Below, one piece after another: positions 60,759 through 64,000 of a DNA stretch of 64,000 nucleotides. Position 1 is the first letter of the stretch. Each line of letters starts with the position of its first letter. The stretch is from DASTCZ01 sp035308165. GTDB taxonomy: Bacteria; Acidobacteriota; Terriglobia; Acidiferrales; UBA7541. Made by a program: the position numbers and the translations under genes. The DNA is taken from NCBI GenBank assembly GCA_035308165.1, contig DATGHC010000067.1, forward strand, positions 165,665 to 229,664, read 5' to 3'. The notes beneath the pieces are model-generated. The model saw nothing but the letters and a program-made list of their open reading frames with translations, searched no databases and had not been told where the DNA came from.

Positions 60759-62408
60759 TTAATGTCCGCCGCCCTTCGCGCCACCGCCACCAGCTGAGCC
60801 TCCCGTTGCCCCGCCCGCTCCTCCGGCAGGTCCTCCCGCTGGCCCCGATGGCCCATGTGACCCTGCGCCGGCCGAACTGGTCCCACCGTTTGCTCCGGTT
60901 AATCCCCCGCTTCCGCGCTGACCGTTAAATCCGCCGCCGTTCCCGCCGTTCACTCCTCCGCCCCCAAATCCCGTCCCGCCTCCATGCATCACGGGCGGAG
61001 AAGGCATCGCCCTCGGCGCCTGCACTGGTGCAGGCGAATTTGTCGGCGCACCCTGCCTGACTCCTGCATTGCCTGTCACGGGGGCTCTCACTCCCGCGGG
61101 CCCATTCGACGATGGCACATGCATTCCGGCACTCCCTTGACTCAGCACTATTCCACTGGCAGGTCTATTTCCTGCCGGCCCATTTGTTCGATAAGTGCCG
61201 GGCATCGGAAGCCTGCCAATCGCGGTAAACGTCTGCGCTGGAGCAACTCCACTCTTAATCCCTACCAGCGTCCCGACGCGTATTCGTCCTCCAGGCCTGA
61301 TAATGCCGCCCCCTCCTTGCCCAGCAATAATTGCCACTGGTGGCGCTGTCACCGGTGCTTTCTTCAGCGACTTGCCTGTAAGAGCCGGCGGCGCATTCGG
61401 AATCCATCCTGTTTGTCCATACACCTGCAACCATGTCGCATTGGCCGGCTGCCACATCAAATTTCCACCGCCGCCGGGCACCCATACCCATCCCATTCCC
61501 GTCACATCTAACCAACCTCCGAAATGATAGGGCATCCAACCCCACGGTTCATTGCTCATCCAATTCCAACCGGTCATCGGCATGTACGACCACATCCCGT
61601 CCATAAACGGCATCCAGCCCGCACCCATTCCCCACGGCTGCCACCCAAATCCATAACCCGGCAAATCCACCCAGGTTCCGTAGTTGTAAAGATCCGCAAA
61701 CCCTGTCGAATAAGATCTGTTTTGCAGATAATCCGCCGTATCTCTCTGCGCGGGTCCCATCGCGTCCTCGCGCTGCGAAACCCATTTATCAAACGCGTCT
61801 GGAGCAGGACTGCGCACAATCTGCGCTTCGCTCGATCCCACGCCGCCTTCATGCACCGTCTGGTGCCCCGTCAGCGAGATGACCCCGGTGCTGGATGTGA
61901 AATCCGCTCTTCCATGAAACACGGTCACCCAATTCTCGGTCGGAGAGACGTCCACGCGGAACCGTCCGCTGTGCGGCACTTTTAACTCTGAGGGAACAGT
62001 TGCTCCCGGCTTGGATATTGCTACCGACAGCTCATCCAGTTTCCCAAGGTTCGCCGTGATAATCGCCGTTCCTGACCCAATCGTCAGCCGCGTCACTCGA
62101 TGCCCGTCGACCAGCGCCAGCTCCGTAAAACTTAGCAACGTGCTGTTGGCCATCCGTACCGTCAGTCCGTTCTCAAATTCCACTTCCGCGTATCCGTCCC
62201 CGCTCTTCAGCGCGAATCCCTTTTGTATCGGAAGGTTGATCCCCGCCGTCGCCCACTCTTCGCCGCCGCGCCGGTATTGGACATCCCCTTCCACAAAACT
62301 CAGCCGCACAATCCGGATGTTGCTGTAATCCTCGCCCTTCGCGGGCAAGGCTACGCCCGTCAGAACGGCTGCCATCAGAACGAATAAAACGGAAATCCTG
62401 CGGCTCAT
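60759..62408 (-). CDS. Exported FecR / DUF6600-like protein with Gly-rich tail
   Basis: About 549 residues from ATG 62408 (GGGAGGG 6 nt upstream). A signal peptide is followed by a FecR-like beta domain ('VRLSFVEGDVQYRRGGEEW', 'FALKSGDGYAEVEFENGLTVRM', 'VTVFHGRADFTSSTG'). A Trp/Gly/Met/Pro-rich DUF6600-like segment comes next ('GYGFGWQPWGMGAGWMPFMDGMWSYMP', about residues 250-330). A long Gly/Ala/Asn-rich low-complexity tail ends the protein at 'GGGGAKGGGH'. It is likely a surface or periplasmic structural protein; no sigma factor is adjacent. Confidence 0.85.
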   Translation of the reverse strand: MSRRISVLFVLMAAVLTGVALPAKGEDYSNIRIVRLSFVEGDVQYRRGGEEWATAGINLPIQKGFALKSGDGYAEVEFENGLTVRMANSTLLSFTELALVDGHRVTRLTIGSGTAIITANLGKLDELSVAISKPGATVPSELKVPHSGRFRVDVSPTENWVTVFHGRADFTSSTGVISLTGHQTVHEGGVGSSEAQIVRSPAPDAFDKWVSQREDAMGPAQRDTADYLQNRSYSTGFADLYNYGTWVDLPGYGFGWQPWGMGAGWMPFMDGMWSYMPMTGWNWMSNEPWGWMPYHFGGWLDVTGMGWVWVPGGGGNLMWQPANATWLQVYGQTGWIPNAPPALTGKSLKKAPVTAPPVAIIAGQGGGGIIRPGGRIRVGTLVGIKSGVAPAQTFTAIGRLPMPGTYRTNGPAGNRPASGIVLSQGSAGMHVPSSNGPAGVRAPVTGNAGVRQGAPTNSPAPVQAPRAMPSPPVMHGGGTGFGGGGVNGGNGGGFNGQRGSGGLTGANGGTSSAGAGSHGPSGPAGGPAGGAGGATGGSAGGGGAKGGGH

Positions 62409-62754
62409 AGGACCCTCCCCAAAACTCAATAGCGGACGCACGATGATACGATGCAAAAGTATAAGAAAAGGTTACCCCTTGCACCATCTTTCGCAATCCT
62501 CCTCCTAGCCACTTGCGAAGTCAAGCATCCGTTTACCCCCGATAGTGACCCCCTTAAATCCCCGTTCAATCGGCAGTGTGCGCTGGCTTATTTCAAATCT
62601 TTGGCCTCGCTTCCTCACAGCACCAGGCTTGGGGTTTTTAACTTTTCAATCTATTACACATTAAAGTACTAGGGTATTATCACGCCACAGGCCATTGCAA
62701 TCCATCCTCTTGCCGAGGTGTACTAGTGTGGAAACAGAATGGAGGAGTATCCCA
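62409..62754. other. Divergent intergenic region between the FecR/DUF6600 and cytochrome c genes
   Basis: No gene seen. It contains CCCCTTAAATCCCC at 62550-62563, similar to the block next to the promoter of the other FecR-like gene (27751). The right half is AT-rich (about 62630-62690), a likely promoter area for cytochrome c, but no clear -35/-10 pair was identified. Confidence 0.45.
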
Positions 62755-63198
62755 ATGCCCTCTCAGGCTGCAAGAACCATCCTTCGGGTGATCCTGTTGT
62801 GTGCCCTCCTCGCTTCAATCGTTTGCCCCTTTGCTGCTCAATCTAAGAAGGAAAAGAAGGCCGCCGCTGCGGCCTCAAATGCTCAATCCGGAGCGGACCT
62901 GTACAAAGCCCATTGCGCCGTCTGTCATGGAGATAATCTGAGAGGAACCGGCTCCGCGCCTTCCCCTTACAGGCCGCCTCCCGACTTGACCCTCATGGCC
63001 AAGCGCCATGGCGGAAATTTCCCCGCCGCCTACATCAAAAAAATCCTGAAGTTCGGCGTCCCCATGCCCGAGCACGGTCCTGCCGAAATGCCTGCCTGGG
63101 GATCAGATTTAACCGCTGGAGGTAACCTTAGCGAGGCGGAAGTCAAATCGCGCATCGCCAATTTGACCGACTTCATCAAGTCTAGCCAGGCAAAGTAG
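62755..63198 (+). CDS. Exported mono-haem cytochrome c
   Basis: 147 residues from ATG 62755 with GGAGGAG 7 nt upstream. A signal peptide ('LRVILLCALLASIVCPFAAQ') is followed by a Lys/Ala linker and a c-type haem site 'CAVCHGDNLRGTG' near residue 60. A distal Met lies in 'VPMPEHGPAEMPAWG', with a C-terminal helix 'IANLTDFIKSS'. This is the class I cytochrome c layout for electron carriers or oxidase modules. Likely a single-gene unit. Confidence 0.92.
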   Translation: MPSQAARTILRVILLCALLASIVCPFAAQSKKEKKAAAAASNAQSGADLYKAHCAVCHGDNLRGTGSAPSPYRPPPDLTLMAKRHGGNFPAAYIKKILKFGVPMPEHGPAEMPAWGSDLTAGGNLSEAEVKSRIANLTDFIKSSQAK

Positions 63199-63579
63199 CA
63201 GCGACCGATCGCTACATTCGGGCCGCTAGTCCTATCGACATTTTCATCTCACTAAGCTCGAACGGAAACCATTTTTGCGCTAAAAAACCAAATGTGGTCA
63301 AATCCAGTGAAACTAAATCCGATGACACAGCATTTGCCGGACATTGATCGCCATAAAATTGTGGCGCACAAGATCATCGATCTGGTCGTTTTAATAAAAG
63401 GCATGAAACCACTGAAATACGAGCAAGAACAAGAAGCAAGATCGTGGTGCGGTGGAAAAAAACCTATGATTAAGGGCGGCGAGAGAATACCCTTCCGACT
63501 AGACTAAATCCCCCGCGAGCCAATACCGCCACCTGGTGTCATGGATCAAGCGAGAGATGAGCGACGGACCCAAAGACAT
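63199..63579. other. Intergenic region, no supported gene
   Basis: A 71-codon frame at 63292-63507 (+) has no ribosome site and no recognisable domain, so it is not called. No hairpin with a T-run, promoter pair or repeat was convincing. Confidence 0.4.
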
Positions 63580-64000
63580 TCAAGAGCCCTGCGCGGCGCC
63601 TCTGGTGGCTGAAAGATGCGCGGCAATCCACCCCTTGATATCCGCCATCACCTGTTCCTTGCCAATGTCGTTCAGCAAGTCGTGGTAGTGCCCCTCGTAG
63701 AGTTTGAGCGTTTTGTCTGTAGAGCCCGCGTCTTCGTAAAAAAACTCGCTTCCGCTTGACTTTGCCGCCTTATCTGCGGTTCCGTGGAGAATAAGCAACG
63801 GCAAAGTGATCCGGCTGAATCCTGCCTTGAGCCGTTCGTCGGCGCGCACCAACTCAGCGACCGTCCGCGTTGGCTGCGTTTCATGAGCGATGAGGGGATC
63901 CTCATTCATAGCTTCGACCGCCTTTGGGTCGCGGGAAAAAACCTCGTTCTTGAGATGTAGCACATGCGCATGGGGGGCGAGATGACTTAGCCCCTTAAGC
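63580..64000 (-). CDS. Monoacylglycerol-lipase-like alpha/beta hydrolase, 5' part missing
   Basis: The frame is open to the window edge with no stop, so only the C-terminal about 140 residues are present. They read 'HAHVLHLKNEVFSRDPKAV', 'VRADERLKAGFSRITLPLLILHGTADKAA' (catalytic Asp) and 'YEGHYHDLLNDIG' (catalytic His), the end of the Serine aminopeptidase S33/monoacylglycerol lipase family. The nucleophile Ser lies outside the window. It probably hydrolyses monoacylglycerols or lysolipids. Confidence 0.85.
   Translation of the reverse strand, partial: LKGLSHLAPHAHVLHLKNEVFSRDPKAVEAMNEDPLIAHETQPTRTVAELVRADERLKAGFSRITLPLLILHGTADKAAKSSGSEFFYEDAGSTDKTLKLYEGHYHDLLNDIGKEQVMADIKGWIAAHLSATRGAAQGS

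Noticed and set aside
63292..63507. 71-codon open frame after the cytochrome c gene
   Set aside because: No ribosome binding site, no recognisable domain and no signal peptide; composition looks random.

Overview
The window reads as a stretch of chromosome from a GC-rich Gram-negative bacterium, most likely a member of the Acidobacteriota. Outer-membrane lipid A genes (fabZ, lpxA, lpxI), a TonB-family protein and an RND metal pump indicate a double membrane. The pairing of a PadR regulator with a very large MacB/FtsX-like 'ADOP' permease, an aroD-aroE fusion, a DUF1800 protein and many small secreted or FecR-like proteins is typical of acidobacterial genomes. No rRNA, tRNA, CRISPR array, prophage or insertion sequence was seen. 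The assignment rests on gene content alone.

Layout. 0-2.3 kb: an Hcp-like secreted protein (5' end cut off) and a two-gene ABC exporter. 2.5-7.7 kb: an M20 peptidase, then the aromatic amino acid operon aroDE-trpE-trpG read leftward. 7.9-13.8 kb: a secreted two-repeat protein, a ferric-reductase-like haem membrane protein, an AMMECR1 protein with pgsA behind a good sigma-70 promoter, hflX and miaA. 13.7-18.5 kb: a tightly packed leftward cluster fabZ-lpxA-lpxI-Gfo/Idh oxidoreductase-TonB, a 30-codon membrane micro-ORF, then miaA-hflX. The oxidoreductase is a good candidate for GnnA, which would mean that lipid A carries a 3-amino sugar.

18.7-28.6 kb is rich in exported proteins and hydrolases: a YncE-like propeller, an M20 peptidase, a GH47 mannosidase (unusual in bacteria), a TPR/peptidase-MA protein, an M1 aminopeptidase, a FecR-like protein and a GYD protein. 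28.8-35.7 kb holds two regulated modules with visible operators: TetR plus an Lnt-like acyltransferase, and PadR plus ADOP permease. An aminotransferase class IV gene and a glycine-rich secreted protein follow.

35.8-48.8 kb carries an FHA-GAF-PP2C phosphatase, an exported amidohydrolase, DUF1800, small proteins, a PD-(D/E)XK nuclease, a VOC protein, an ankyrin protein, a RhaT-like transporter with a ROK kinase, a cyclase-family hydrolase and a split thiamine-diphosphate decarboxylase. 48.9-64 kb carries a heavy-metal RND efflux operon without TolC, msrA, a clan GH-D-like glycosidase coupled to an M20 peptidase, a PHP/PAP2 pair, a glycolipid glycosyltransferase, a FecR/DUF6600-like protein, a cytochrome c and the 3' part of a monoacylglycerol-lipase-like gene cut by the window edge.

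No single obviously new defence or mobile system is present. The most interesting leads are the possible GnnA in the lipid A operon, the TetR-controlled Lnt-like enzyme with paired operators, the overlapping membrane micro-ORF between tonB and miaA, the split decarboxylase near a cyclase, the bacterial GH47 enzyme and the orphan exported Hcp.
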